NCBI GenBank assembly: GCA_020438135.1
Contig: JAGQVF010000096.1
Location: 1-48,683 of the forward strand
Origin: Bacteroidales bacterium
GTDB taxonomy: Bacteria; Bacteroidota; Bacteroidia; Bacteroidales; JAADJA01
Length of the DNA: 48,683 nucleotides
Direction: 5' to 3'
Shown: in pieces, positions 7,090 to 16,441 of the stretch
Numbering within the stretch: position 1 is the stretch's first letter
Layout: every line of letters begins with the position of its first letter
Notes under the pieces: model-generated
The model's input: the letters and a program-made list of their open reading frames with translations, nothing else
Database searches by the model: none
Told to the model about the DNA's origin: nothing
Program-made: the position numbers and the translations under genes

Positions 7090-7827
7090 ATGAAAGCAAT
7101 GATTTTTGCTGCCGGACTTGGCACCCGCCTGCGTCCGCTCACTGATCAAATACCGAAAGCACTGGTTCCTGTTAACGGAATGCCACTTCTGGAAATTCAA
7201 ATCCGTAAACTGAAAAGCATTGGTATTAATGAAATCATAGTCAATGTTCACCACATGGCCGGCGAAATAAAAAAATTCCTGAAATCTAAAGATCATTTCG
7301 GAATCCGTATCGAAGTTTCTGACGAATCCGACCAATTGCTTGATACAGGTGGTGGAATAGCGAATGCATCATGGTTTTTTAAAGCGGATGAAAACTTCCT
7401 TGTGCACAATGTAGATATTCTTACAAATATCAACCTGGGATCGCTAGTCCAAAAACATAAAGATACAGGGGCCCTCGCCACACTTGCAGTGCGTCTACGG
7501 AAGTCAAGCCGGTATTTACTGTTCGATTCAAAAAACCGGCTTACCGGTTGGAAAAATGAAAAAACCGGTGAACTGATCCGTTGCGGCACTGCAACAATAG
7601 AGAAAACTTTGGCATTTAGTGGGATTCACGTAATAAATGCCCGTATTTTTAACCTCATGCAAAATGCAGGTAAATTCTCAATCATTAAAACGTATCTGTC
7701 GCTTGCTCCTGCAAACCTTATCTACGGATTGGAAGATAGTGGTTCGTATTGGTTTGATGTAGGCACTCTGCAAAAACTGGCTGAAGCCGAAGCTTTTATC
7801 AGGCAAAAAAATATTGAAATTGTATAA
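7090..7827 (+). CDS. Sugar-1-phosphate nucleotidyltransferase, MurU-like
   Basis: This 245-residue protein has the NTP-transferase (Rossmann-like) fold that joins a sugar 1-phosphate to a nucleoside triphosphate, releasing pyrophosphate. The signature G-L-G-T-R-L-R-P-L-T lies at residues 9-18, followed by the conserved P-K-A-L lysine, a metal-binding aspartate in H-N-V-D-I, and a W-F-D-V-G-T segment near the end. The short length without a left-handed beta-helix resembles MurU (N-acetylmuramate-1-phosphate uridylyltransferase, cell-wall recycling) and related mannose-1-phosphate guanylyltransferases. The kinase AmgK that usually accompanies MurU is not in the window, so the substrate is uncertain. 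The next ATG follows one base after its stop. Confidence 0.85.
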   Translation: MKAMIFAAGLGTRLRPLTDQIPKALVPVNGMPLLEIQIRKLKSIGINEIIVNVHHMAGEIKKFLKSKDHFGIRIEVSDESDQLLDTGGGIANASWFFKADENFLVHNVDILTNINLGSLVQKHKDTGALATLAVRLRKSSRYLLFDSKNRLTGWKNEKTGELIRCGTATIEKTLAFSGIHVINARIFNLMQNAGKFSIIKTYLSLAPANLIYGLEDSGSYWFDVGTLQKLAEAEAFIRQKNIEIV

Positions 7828-7828
7828 C

Positions 7829-10639
7829 ATGGAGACTTTTCTGGAAAAAACCGCACAATATGTTGTAGCAAAATATGGCGATAATTTACGGAATCTCTGC
7901 ATCGTGCTACCAAACAGGAGGGCCTCATTATTCCTGAAAAAAGCCTTATCAAAAAATATTGCAAAACCTGTCTGGTCTCCTGAAATTCTTGCTGTGGAGG
8001 ATTTCGTTTACAAAAGTACCGGATTACTTCCGGCAGATAACATGTTCCTTCTTTTCGATCTGTATGAAATATACAGAGATAGCACAAAAGAAGCAATAGC
8101 TGATTTTGATGAATTTATTGGCTGGGGCGAGGTGGTTTTAAACGACTTTAATGATGTTGACCTGTACCTGGCGGATACACGGCAGCTTTTTACCTATCTG
8201 AGTGATGTAAAGGCAATTGGTTTATGGAACCCGGATGGTAAACCCCTCACCCCGTTTCAGCAAAATTACCTTCGTTTTTTTAATTCCCTTGAGGGGTTGT
8301 ACTCCAATCTCAAAGAACGCCTTTTGAATAGCGGACAGGCGTATCAGGGGCTGGCATACAGGGAATTGGTGCATGCGCTTGAAAACAATCCTCTTTTGGT
8401 ACCTTATCAACAAGTGATATTTGCAGGATTTAATGCTTTAACGCCGGCCGAATCTGCTATTTTTTCTTTGTTGGAGAAGGCAGGGAAAGCTGATGTTTTA
8501 TGGGATGCGGATCGTTATTATATCGACCAACCCGAGCAGGAAGCCGGATTTTTTCTGCGGAATGTATTTAAAACCAACGAAGAGAATCGCCCGAACTGGC
8601 TTTTTGATAATTTTAGATCAGCATCAAAATCGATCAGGATCATTGGTGTTCCTCAAAAAGTTGGACAAGTTAAAACAGCCGGTAACATCATAAAAAATCT
8701 TATTTCTGAAGGTGAAAAACAGGACTCCCTGGCGGTGATCTTGAATGATGAAACCCTGGTTTTCCCTCTGCTGAATTCGATACCCAAAGAGCTGGAGCGT
8801 TTTAACGTTACGATGGGCCTGCCGCTGAAGGAAACATCTCTCTACAAATTGCTCGATTCTGTAATATCCCTGCAGGAAAATGCTGATCGTTTTGCCCGGA
8901 CAGGCTACCGCAAACTCAGTTTTTATCATGCTGATTTAATCCGGGTTTTAACGCATCCGTTTATGCATTTTATTGTTCCGTCGGCGGATGCGTTAGTGGT
9001 TAAAGAGCAAATACAGCTTTCGAACAGAGCTTTCCTGACCGGTCTGGAAGTTAAAAACCTGATTGCAGAAAATACTGAGAATGTACCTGAGATATTGATA
9101 CGCCTGACTGATCCATGGGAAAATAATATCCAGCAGGCAGTGCAGTTTATCTCGGCCTTGCTTCACACATTAACTGAAAGAATGCTTGCTTCTGAGAAAA
9201 AGCATCAATCGGGTATGGAGCTTGAATATATTTTTCATTTTACTAAGGTTGTTAACAAGCTGGAAGAGATCATCAAAGCGGTTGATTTCGTTCAGAACCT
9301 CGGTACATTCAGATACTTGTTTAACAACCTGGTGAAAGGCATCCGCATTCCGTTTTATGGCGAACCACTGCAAGGTGCGCAGGTGATGGGAATGCTTGAA
9401 AGCAGGGTGCTTGATTTTGAGAATATAATTATGCTTTCAGTGAATGAAGATTTTATCCCGGCCGGAAAATCTGACAATTCATTTATTCCATTTGAAGTTC
9501 GCAGAGTTTTTAAACTACCCACCATCCGCGAAAGGAATGCGGTTTATGCATATCACTTTTATCGCCTGCTTCAGCGTTCGTCAAATGTGTATTTGCTTTA
9601 TAACACTGAAGCCGGAAATTTGGGAGGGGGGGAGCGTAGCCGTTTCCTTTCACAGATATTGCATGAAATGAGGGCTTTTAGTTCGAATGTTGAGATCACT
9701 GAAGACATTCTTGAAATGAATATTCCTGAAGTCAGCGAGGAACCCGATATCAATATCCACAAGTCAGTTGATATCATGCAACGACTTGATGAATTGGCAG
9801 TTTCAGGATTTTCAGCTTCATCACTCAATGTTTACAGGAATTGCAGCCTGCAGTTTTATTTTAATCATATTTTGGGGCTTGGAGAGGCTGACCAGGTAGA
9901 GGAAACCATCGAAAATGCTACATTAGGAAAGGTGATTCACCATGTATTGCAATTGCTGTATGAGCCTTTGGAGAACAAAAAGCTAACAGCCGGCGAACTA
10001 GAAGTTATGAAGAAAAGAGTTCCTGCTTTGGTTGAAAAGTCATTTCAGGAAAATTATGCAGGTGGAGAAGTTCATTTCGGAAAAAATTTACTGATTGTTA
10101 AGGTGGCAGAATCCTACCTGTTTCGATTTCTCGACAACGAACAACAACTAGTTTCTGACAGTGAGGTAGTGATCAAAAAAATGGAACAAAGGCTCGTTTC
10201 GCAGGTTCAGTTAAAATCCGGGAAAATCATAAAAATCAAGGGGTTCATCGATCGGTTTGATGTTACTGATGGAATCACAAGGATCATCGACTATAAAACG
10301 GGAAAAGTTGAACAGAAAGAACTTAACTTAAAACAATGGGATGACCTTCAGAGTGCTGATGGTTTTGATAAGGCCTTTCAGTTATTGTTTTATTCCCTGC
10401 TATACCAGAAGACGGAAAAGGTTTCATACATCGATTTTCAGGCGGGAATTTACTCGTTTCGAAACCTGAAGGAAGGATTACTGGCAATCCGGTTTCCGGT
10501 GAATGACTGGCCCGAGAGTTTCGAAAGTTACCTGGTTGAACTGCTAGGTGAGATCTATGATCCCGTTAAGCAGTTTACACAAACAGTTGATAAGGACCGA
10601 TGTCAGTATTGTACCTTTAAAAGTGTTTGCAACCGTTAA
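7829..10639 (+). CDS. AddB-like PD-(D/E)XK nuclease with iron-sulfur motif
   Basis: This 936-residue protein resembles AddB, the partner of the AddA helicase-nuclease in recombinational repair. The N-terminal helicase-like region has L-P-N-R-R-A-S where an active helicase would have a Walker A loop, so the motor is probably inactive. The C-terminal nuclease carries G-K-V-I-H-H and the catalytic D-Y-K-T-G motif. Four cysteines, one in Y-R-N-C-S near residue 674 and three in C-Q-Y-C-T-F-K-S-V-C at the end, match the AddB 4Fe-4S arrangement that flanks the nuclease. The UvrD/AddA-like partner is not in this window. The longer frame from a TTG at 7814 overlaps the upstream gene; the ATG at 7829 is preferred. 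Its stop abuts that of the convergent LysM gene with no base between. Confidence 0.85.
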   Translation: METFLEKTAQYVVAKYGDNLRNLCIVLPNRRASLFLKKALSKNIAKPVWSPEILAVEDFVYKSTGLLPADNMFLLFDLYEIYRDSTKEAIADFDEFIGWGEVVLNDFNDVDLYLADTRQLFTYLSDVKAIGLWNPDGKPLTPFQQNYLRFFNSLEGLYSNLKERLLNSGQAYQGLAYRELVHALENNPLLVPYQQVIFAGFNALTPAESAIFSLLEKAGKADVLWDADRYYIDQPEQEAGFFLRNVFKTNEENRPNWLFDNFRSASKSIRIIGVPQKVGQVKTAGNIIKNLISEGEKQDSLAVILNDETLVFPLLNSIPKELERFNVTMGLPLKETSLYKLLDSVISLQENADRFARTGYRKLSFYHADLIRVLTHPFMHFIVPSADALVVKEQIQLSNRAFLTGLEVKNLIAENTENVPEILIRLTDPWENNIQQAVQFISALLHTLTERMLASEKKHQSGMELEYIFHFTKVVNKLEEIIKAVDFVQNLGTFRYLFNNLVKGIRIPFYGEPLQGAQVMGMLESRVLDFENIIMLSVNEDFIPAGKSDNSFIPFEVRRVFKLPTIRERNAVYAYHFYRLLQRSSNVYLLYNTEAGNLGGGERSRFLSQILHEMRAFSSNVEITEDILEMNIPEVSEEPDINIHKSVDIMQRLDELAVSGFSASSLNVYRNCSLQFYFNHILGLGEADQVEETIENATLGKVIHHVLQLLYEPLENKKLTAGELEVMKKRVPALVEKSFQENYAGGEVHFGKNLLIVKVAESYLFRFLDNEQQLVSDSEVVIKKMEQRLVSQVQLKSGKIIKIKGFIDRFDVTDGITRIIDYKTGKVEQKELNLKQWDDLQSADGFDKAFQLLFYSLLYQKTEKVSYIDFQAGIYSFRNLKEGLLAIRFPVNDWPESFESYLVELLGEIYDPVKQFTQTVDKDRCQYCTFKSVCNR

Positions 10640-12967
10640 TTATTCGCCGGTGAATGTAATTTTCCTGAACCGGTAATCCTCATAACGGCCTAAGTTCCAG
10701 TACGAATTTCGGTAGCCGTTCCCCTCTGAATGTTTAAACCTGAATTGTGTTTGGAGAAGTGCTATGTCCATAAAATTGAGACAGTCGGTAAAATCAGGGC
10801 CAAAACGGTTCAGGGCATTCAGGAAATACCAACCGGTATCAAAACCATCGAAAGCATAATTTTCAATTGTAGGTTCGGTTTTAAATCGTTTCCTGAAATC
10901 TAGAATCCATCGTTCCGTTGAAGGATTTGTATAATTAACTGCAGAATGTGTAAAAGCGTGAAAATCGAGATTGAGCAAATGTTGGGTTTCGAGATCTTCA
11001 TATTTTAACCAGGTTGGCAGCCCGAACAAAATGATATCATGATCCAGTGATAGTTTATTCAGCTCTGAAAGAATCTGTTTTGAGAATACGATGTCATCAC
11101 TAATTGCAATTACAATGTTTTTCCTGACTTTTGAAAGATTCAGTTCCAATCCGCCTATGCTGTCATTAACATAGATAACTTCTTTTACGAGGTTGGTAAA
11201 ATAGGTACTATCCGACGGAGATTTCTTCAATTGTACCGGATCGATCATTTTGTTTTCAGTCAGAGTTTTATCCCTGATATCATTTTCTTTCAAATTTTGA
11301 ATAATCCTCGTATTATTCAAATAAATATGAGAAGGTCTACTGGTGTTGAGGGTATTTCTTATAAATGATACTTCAGCCTGGTATTTGTATTTGTTATGCC
11401 GAACCAATACTACATTTGAATTTGGGTAAGTTTGTGCTACATAGGCTATCAATTTGTCAACCTGGTCTTCCTCTGATGGCCTGATCTTAAAAACATCAGG
11501 ATTGCCAATGATAATTTCCTCTCGCTCTGATAATGGATTTACGATGGGAATTCCATATGTTTTTGCAAATGCAGAAACTTTTGAAAAAGCTTTGCTGAAG
11601 AGCGGGCCAATGATCAGATCCATGCTGCTGAGTTCCGAACCGCTTAGCACTTTAATCACTTTTTCCTCTGAAAAATCAACATCATAAACAAATAGATTAA
11701 CCTTCATCCCTTTCTGCTTCATCGAATCGAGTGCCATTTGAAATCCGGCATAAAAATCGAGAAAACGAAAAGCATGCAGATTTCTCAAACTGCCATAATC
11801 AGTAATATTTTCAGCAGCAATGGTGTCCACTTCTTCAAGATATAGCGGCAACATCAGAGCAACATTATAGGTTTTTTTTGTGCCCGGTAATTTGGGAGAG
11901 CATCCTGTGGTATGGATCCTTGACAACTGTGGTTCGAAGTTCGCACTGTCAGACAATACAGGTTCGGGTTCAACCGGAATTTTTACATACTGCCCTTTTT
12001 TTGCTTTTCGGTTGATGTCGGGATTGATCTTGGATATTTCATCATATTCAACATCATACAGATTGGCAATTTCTTCCAGTTTTTCTTTTTTATCAGGGTT
12101 ATGAATGATGAAAGATTTTGTGTGAGCAGTTTCAGGAATACGGATCAGTTGCCCCGGTTCGATCTCACTGCTCAATCCGGGGTTGTACTTTTTTAGTGAA
12201 TCGATGCTTACCTGGTTTTCCCTGGCAATCTGATACAGGGTTTCTCCTTTGGTTACAATATATTCCCTGAATCGGTTTTTTGTAATACCTCCTGTTTCGA
12301 CCTTTATTTCATCTTCTTTTGGGTTTAGTTGATTGGGAATCAGAATAACATCTCCGATCGAAAGATTATTGGTCAGACCCGGATTGGCATTGATGATTTC
12401 ACCGGTTGTAACATTGTAGTTTTTAGCAATTCCATACAAGGTTTCACCGGCCTCAACTGTGTGTTGTACAGTTAATCCGTCCCAGCTTTCCTGGTTTTCG
12501 GTTGAAAGGTCATGTTTCACAGGGATCTTGAGTGTTTCTCCCTCTTTTGGGTAATCTCCGAGATCCGGGTTGAGTTTTTTGATATCTGCTATTGGTACTC
12601 CATATTTTTTTGATAATCCATATAAAGTTTCCTGTTTTTTGATAATGTGATAAAAGTAGGTATCAGGCTTTTCATCTCCAATTGCCTTATTCGTTTTTGC
12701 ATTAACTTTTACAGGAATTTTCAGGATTTTTCCCTGGCTAATACCAGATTCTGCCCCGGGATTGGATTTAAATATATCATTTACAGTGATGTCATAAGCA
12801 CGTGCAATACCAAACAGTGTTTCACCCTTTTTTACAAAATGGAGATAATAATCTTTACCATCGAAATTTTCAACAATACCTGACCTGGTTATTTCAACCT
12901 CGTTTTGTGAAAAAGCTGAGAACCCGGCCAAAAACAGGATAATAATATAAAATGTGCGTTTTAGCAT
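10640..12967 (-). CDS. Five-LysM protein with C-terminal periplasmic-binding-protein-like domain
   Basis: This is a 775-residue exported protein. A signal peptide (about 1-20, cleavage near F-S-Q-N) is followed by five LysM repeats at about 41-86, 105-150, 168-211, 235-278 and 285-332; the fifth is divergent. Each has the G-E-T-L-Y/F-G-I-A type core or a relic of it, ending in I-P. Residues from about 365 form a type 1 periplasmic-binding fold (L-M-L-P-L-Y at the start, I-I-G-P-L-F further on). LysM binds peptidoglycan. A binding-protein-like domain in the envelope recalls LpoA, the activator of penicillin-binding protein 1a, but an amino-acid-binding or sensing role is equally possible. It follows guaA by 47 bases on the same strand, a pairing I associate with Bacteroidota. 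Confidence 0.85.
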   Translation of the reverse strand: MLKRTFYIIILFLAGFSAFSQNEVEITRSGIVENFDGKDYYLHFVKKGETLFGIARAYDITVNDIFKSNPGAESGISQGKILKIPVKVNAKTNKAIGDEKPDTYFYHIIKKQETLYGLSKKYGVPIADIKKLNPDLGDYPKEGETLKIPVKHDLSTENQESWDGLTVQHTVEAGETLYGIAKNYNVTTGEIINANPGLTNNLSIGDVILIPNQLNPKEDEIKVETGGITKNRFREYIVTKGETLYQIARENQVSIDSLKKYNPGLSSEIEPGQLIRIPETAHTKSFIIHNPDKKEKLEEIANLYDVEYDEISKINPDINRKAKKGQYVKIPVEPEPVLSDSANFEPQLSRIHTTGCSPKLPGTKKTYNVALMLPLYLEEVDTIAAENITDYGSLRNLHAFRFLDFYAGFQMALDSMKQKGMKVNLFVYDVDFSEEKVIKVLSGSELSSMDLIIGPLFSKAFSKVSAFAKTYGIPIVNPLSEREEIIIGNPDVFKIRPSEEDQVDKLIAYVAQTYPNSNVVLVRHNKYKYQAEVSFIRNTLNTSRPSHIYLNNTRIIQNLKENDIRDKTLTENKMIDPVQLKKSPSDSTYFTNLVKEVIYVNDSIGGLELNLSKVRKNIVIAISDDIVFSKQILSELNKLSLDHDIILFGLPTWLKYEDLETQHLLNLDFHAFTHSAVNYTNPSTERWILDFRKRFKTEPTIENYAFDGFDTGWYFLNALNRFGPDFTDCLNFMDIALLQTQFRFKHSEGNGYRNSYWNLGRYEDYRFRKITFTGE

Positions 12968-13014
12968 AATGTAACAATTAACTGGTAAAACAGTGATTTA
13001 TTTCATGGTTGCTG

Positions 13015-14547
13015 TTATTCCCATTCAATGGTAGCAGGTGGTTTGGAACTGATATCATAAACAACCCTGTTAACACCTTTAACTTTATTGATGATATCGT
13101 TTGAAACTTTTGCCAGAAAATCGTATGGAAGCTGAGACCAATCTGCCGTCATTCCGTCAGTGGAAACCACTGCCCTGAGTGCGATTACATTTTCATAGGT
13201 TCTTTCGTCACCCATCACGCCAACCGAGTGAATCGGTAAGAGAATAGCTCCCGCCTGCCAAACCTTATCGTACAATCCCCTCTCTTTCATGGTTTCTATG
13301 TAAAGATGGTCGGCATCCTGTAAAATCCGAACTTTTTCGGGGGTGACATCTCCCAGTATCCTTATACCCAGTCCGGGACCTGGAAAGGGATGGCGACCGA
13401 TCAGCAATTGATCCATCCCAAGTGTTTTACCGATAATTCTCACCTCATCCTTGAAAAGTGTATTTAACGGCTCAACGATTTTGAGTTTCATATAATCCGG
13501 TAAACCACCCACATTGTGATGGGATTTGATTGTTGCCGACGGACCTTTTACTGATTTTGATTCGATGACATCCGGATAAATAGTTCCCTGTGCAAGCCAT
13601 TTTACATCTTTGATTTTATGGGCTTCTTCATCAAACACTTCAATAAAGGTTTTGCCGATGGCTTTTCTTTTTTCTTCCGGATCGGTTATGCCCTTCAGAG
13701 CCTTATAAAAACGGTCTTTTGAATCAACACCTATCACATTCAGCCCCATATGCTCATATGAATCAAGCACCGTTTTAAACTCATTTTTTCTGAGTAAACC
13801 GTTATCAACGAAGATACACGTTAGGTTTTCACCGATAGCTTTATCAAGCAAAACAGCGCTTACACTTGAATCAACACCCCCCGATAGACCCAGCACCACT
13901 TTATCATTTCCGAGTTTGGTTTTAAGTTCCTCAACGGTGGTTTCGATAAACGAAGACGGTGTCCACGACTGACTGCAGCCGCAAATATCGACAACAAAAT
14001 TCTGTAATAGCTTTTTTCCTTCGGTAGTATGATAAACTTCCGGGTGGAATTGAATTCCGTAAGTTTGTTCGCCCGACACCTGGTACCCGGCCACTTCAAC
14101 GTCATCTGTGCTGGTGATGATCCTAAAATCGGAAGGTAAATTGAGGATGGTATCACCATGCGACATCCACACCTGAGAGCCCATTGTCATCCCTTTCATC
14201 AATTCATTTTGCATATCAATATAGGCGAGGTTTGCCCTTCCATATTCCCGTGTGGTGCTTGGCATCACCTGTCCTCCGGATGTTTGCGCCATATACTGGG
14301 CACCATAACAAACCCCCAGCAGCGGAAAATGCTTCCTGATATGATCGAGTTCCGGAGCAGGTGCGTAGGTGTCCAAAACCGAAAAGGGACTTCCGGAAAG
14401 AATTATTCCTTTCACTTCCGGGCCAGGGTTGGGGTAATCATTATACGGATGTATCTCGCAATAAACATTCAGTTCTCTTACGCGGCGGGCTATCAGTTGG
14501 GTGTATTGGGATCCAAAATCAAGTATCAGGATTGTTTGTTCGTGCAT
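13015..14547 (-). CDS. guaA: GMP synthase (glutamine-hydrolysing)
   Basis: GuaA converts XMP to GMP using glutamine and ATP (510 aa, normal length). The N-terminal class I glutamine amidotransferase has the nucleophile in G-V-C-Y-G-A-Q-Y and the H-P-E triad segment in Q-F-H-P-E-V. The ATP pyrophosphatase P-loop S-G-G-V-D-S-S lies near residue 222. The C-terminal dimerisation domain ends with the expected K-P-P-A-T-I-E-W-E. It is transcribed from the strong promoter at 14565-14596 and probably co-transcribed with the LysM gene. Confidence 0.97.
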   Translation of the reverse strand: MHEQTILILDFGSQYTQLIARRVRELNVYCEIHPYNDYPNPGPEVKGIILSGSPFSVLDTYAPAPELDHIRKHFPLLGVCYGAQYMAQTSGGQVMPSTTREYGRANLAYIDMQNELMKGMTMGSQVWMSHGDTILNLPSDFRIITSTDDVEVAGYQVSGEQTYGIQFHPEVYHTTEGKKLLQNFVVDICGCSQSWTPSSFIETTVEELKTKLGNDKVVLGLSGGVDSSVSAVLLDKAIGENLTCIFVDNGLLRKNEFKTVLDSYEHMGLNVIGVDSKDRFYKALKGITDPEEKRKAIGKTFIEVFDEEAHKIKDVKWLAQGTIYPDVIESKSVKGPSATIKSHHNVGGLPDYMKLKIVEPLNTLFKDEVRIIGKTLGMDQLLIGRHPFPGPGLGIRILGDVTPEKVRILQDADHLYIETMKERGLYDKVWQAGAILLPIHSVGVMGDERTYENVIALRAVVSTDGMTADWSQLPYDFLAKVSNDIINKVKGVNRVVYDISSKPPATIEWE

Positions 14548-14564
14548 CAGGTATTTTTGGGTCG

Positions 14565-14596
14565 CAAAGGTAGAGTCGTTGACTTTTATCTACAAA
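14565..14596 (-). promoter_or_regulatory. Promoter of guaA
   Basis: Read on the minus strand, TTTG (complement of 14593-14596), a 20-base spacer and TACCTTTG (complement of 14565-14572) match the Bacteroidota consensus fully. The predicted start is near 14559, about a dozen bases before the guaA ATG. This is one of the clearest promoters in the window. Confidence 0.75.
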
Positions 14597-14716
14597 TTTA
14601 GTTTTAAACATTGTAAAATGTTGGTAAATGATTATGATCCAACCTGATTAAGGTGGAATTTTTTTGGTATACATGATGGACGGTAAATAGGTAGAAATCA
14701 CATTATTTTATTTTAA

Positions 14717-14724
14717 TAATTTTG
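14717..14724 (+). promoter_or_regulatory. -7 element (TAATTTTG) before the radical SAM unit
   Basis: TAATTTTG is an exact TAnnTTTG and lies 18 bases before the ATG at 14743. No TTTG is seen at the -33 distance. With the guaA promoter it makes 14548-14742 a divergent promoter region; nothing else is apparent there. Confidence 0.45.
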
Positions 14725-14742
14725 CGTGTATTGATGTGATGC

Positions 14743-15633
14743 ATGATAGCGCAATTCTTATCATATGATGAGCCACTTTTCAGGCCGCCCAGTGAGGCAT
14801 ATTCAGCCATTTTTCAGGTAACTACCGGTTGTTCATGGAATAAGTGTGCATTCTGTGAAATGTATACTTCTAAAAAGTTCAAAATTAAACCGATGGATCT
14901 GGTTGATAAGGAAATTGATCGGATGGCCGAAATGCTGCCACAAACCCGCAAAGTTTTTCTGGCAGATGGAAATGCCATGGTATTAAGTTTTTCGAAACTT
15001 GAAAATATTCTTGATAAACTTCGCTGCCGTTTCGATCATTTGGTTCGTGTTTCGGCTTATGCCACACCTTCGGATTTGCAAAACAAAACCGATGAAGAAT
15101 TGAAACTGCTTGAAAGAAAAGGGTTAAAGCTGTTGTACGTTGGGATTGAAACCGGCAATGAAGAGCTTTTGACGAGAATAAATAAAGGCGAAACCAGGGA
15201 GTCAATCCGTATTAATCTGGTAAAAGCCAGGAAAGCCGGTATTAAATTGTCTGTAATGATCCTTACCGGATTGGGCGGAAAACAGCTTTCGGAAGAACAT
15301 GCCCGTGATTCTGCTAACATCGTAAACGAAATTCAGCCTGAGTATTTATCCACCCTTGTGTTGAGCTATCCCTATGGATTGGATCACTTTAGAAGCAGGT
15401 TTGCGGGTGATTTCGAACCACTTGACCTATCTGGTCTGCTGAACGAACAATTTTTATTTCTCAATGAAACAGCGCTTGATAAAACAGTGTTTCGAAGCGA
15501 TCATGCTTCAAATTACCTGGTGTTGAAAGGAATTTTGGGCAGGGATAAAAGTCAGTTGCTCGATAAACTTAAACAAAGTATTAATGATCCTTTTCATCCG
15601 GAAATACGGGCCGAATGGATGAGAGGTCTCTAA
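14743..15633 (+). CDS. Radical SAM protein, function unknown
   Basis: This 296-residue protein has a radical SAM core. The N-terminal cysteine motif G-C-S-W-N-K-C-A-F-C (about residues 29-38) should hold the 4Fe-4S cluster. Its spacing is C-x4-C-x2-C rather than the commonest C-x3-C-x2-C. The segment G-I-E-T-G-N-E-E-L-L around residue 138 is the SAM-binding G-x-E region seen in COG1032-type proteins. No cobalamin-binding or TRAM domain is attached. The substrate cannot be deduced. The SDR gene starts 12 bases downstream, and five genes run on in the same direction with short gaps. Confidence 0.85.
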   Translation: MIAQFLSYDEPLFRPPSEAYSAIFQVTTGCSWNKCAFCEMYTSKKFKIKPMDLVDKEIDRMAEMLPQTRKVFLADGNAMVLSFSKLENILDKLRCRFDHLVRVSAYATPSDLQNKTDEELKLLERKGLKLLYVGIETGNEELLTRINKGETRESIRINLVKARKAGIKLSVMILTGLGGKQLSEEHARDSANIVNEIQPEYLSTLVLSYPYGLDHFRSRFAGDFEPLDLSGLLNEQFLFLNETALDKTVFRSDHASNYLVLKGILGRDKSQLLDKLKQSINDPFHPEIRAEWMRGL

Positions 15634-15645
15634 CCGATTTGCTAT

Positions 15646-16422
15646 ATGGAATTAAATCTGAAAAATAAACTGTTTATCGTTACAGGAGCCACCGCCGGTC
15701 TTGGAAACGGCGTTGCTGTTAACCTGATCAAAGAAGAAGCGAAAATCATTGCGGTTGCCAGAAATACAGAAAACCTGGAAAACTTAAGAATGCAATATCC
15801 TGAACAGGTCGAAACCGTGGCAGGAGATATAACCGACCCTGTAACATACCTGAAGGTTTTAGAAGTTTTAAGTGACAGGTATCTGAATGGGGTGCTGGTT
15901 AATTCAGGTGGACCTCCGGCCAAAGCATTTCTTGAAACTACACCGGATGACTGGGATAAAGCATATCAAACACTGTTGCGGTGGAAGGTCGTTTTTACTT
16001 TAGAGCTTCTGAAGGTATTCAGAAAACAACAGTATGGCAGGTTGGTTTATATTGAAAGCTCAGCTGTTAAACAACCTGTAAGCAACCTTGTTCTGAGCAA
16101 TTCTGTGCGCATGGCTGTTGTAGGTTTTGTGAAGACACTTTCACAGGAAATTGCAAATGAAGGAATTACCTTAAATGTTCTGGCACCGGGTTTTCATGAA
16201 ACTGCAGCGGCGGAAAGGTTATTCGTGAAAAAAAGTGAGGTTGAAGGGATCACGATCGATGCAGCAAAGCAACAATATACCAGCGAAATAAGTGTTGGTA
16301 AAATGGGAGACCCTCATGAGTTTGGAATGCTTGCAACATGGCTTCTGTCTGAGTATTCAGGCTATATTACCGGACAAACCATCAGTGTGGATGGAGGGAA
16401 TATTAAAGGGATGATGGGATAA
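15646..16422 (+). CDS. Atypical short-chain dehydrogenase/reductase
   Basis: This is a 258-residue SDR-family protein. The NAD(P)-binding motif T-G-A-T-A-G-L-G is at about residues 12-19, an N-S-G-G segment stands in place of N-N-A-G near residue 84, and the C-terminal I-S-V-D-G-G motif is present. The catalytic Y-x3-K site is replaced: the aligned positions read S-N-S-V-R (about residues 151-155), so both tyrosine and lysine are missing, although the preceding serine region (E-S-S) is kept. This variant recurs in a subgroup of SDRs, and its chemistry is uncertain. Annotation as a 3-oxoacyl-ACP reductase would not be safe. Confidence 0.85.
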   Translation: MELNLKNKLFIVTGATAGLGNGVAVNLIKEEAKIIAVARNTENLENLRMQYPEQVETVAGDITDPVTYLKVLEVLSDRYLNGVLVNSGGPPAKAFLETTPDDWDKAYQTLLRWKVVFTLELLKVFRKQQYGRLVYIESSAVKQPVSNLVLSNSVRMAVVGFVKTLSQEIANEGITLNVLAPGFHETAAAERLFVKKSEVEGITIDAAKQQYTSEISVGKMGDPHEFGMLATWLLSEYSGYITGQTISVDGGNIKGMMG

Positions 16423-16441
16423 TGTAATATCTCTCTGCAAA

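Noticed and set aside
7814-7828. TTG start for the AddB-like gene
   Set aside because: It overlaps the end of the nucleotidyltransferase gene and adds five residues; the ATG at 7829 is a better start.
14158-14601. 147-codon frame antisense to guaA
   Set aside because: GuaA on the other strand is unmistakable, and the antisense product shows no recognisable domain.
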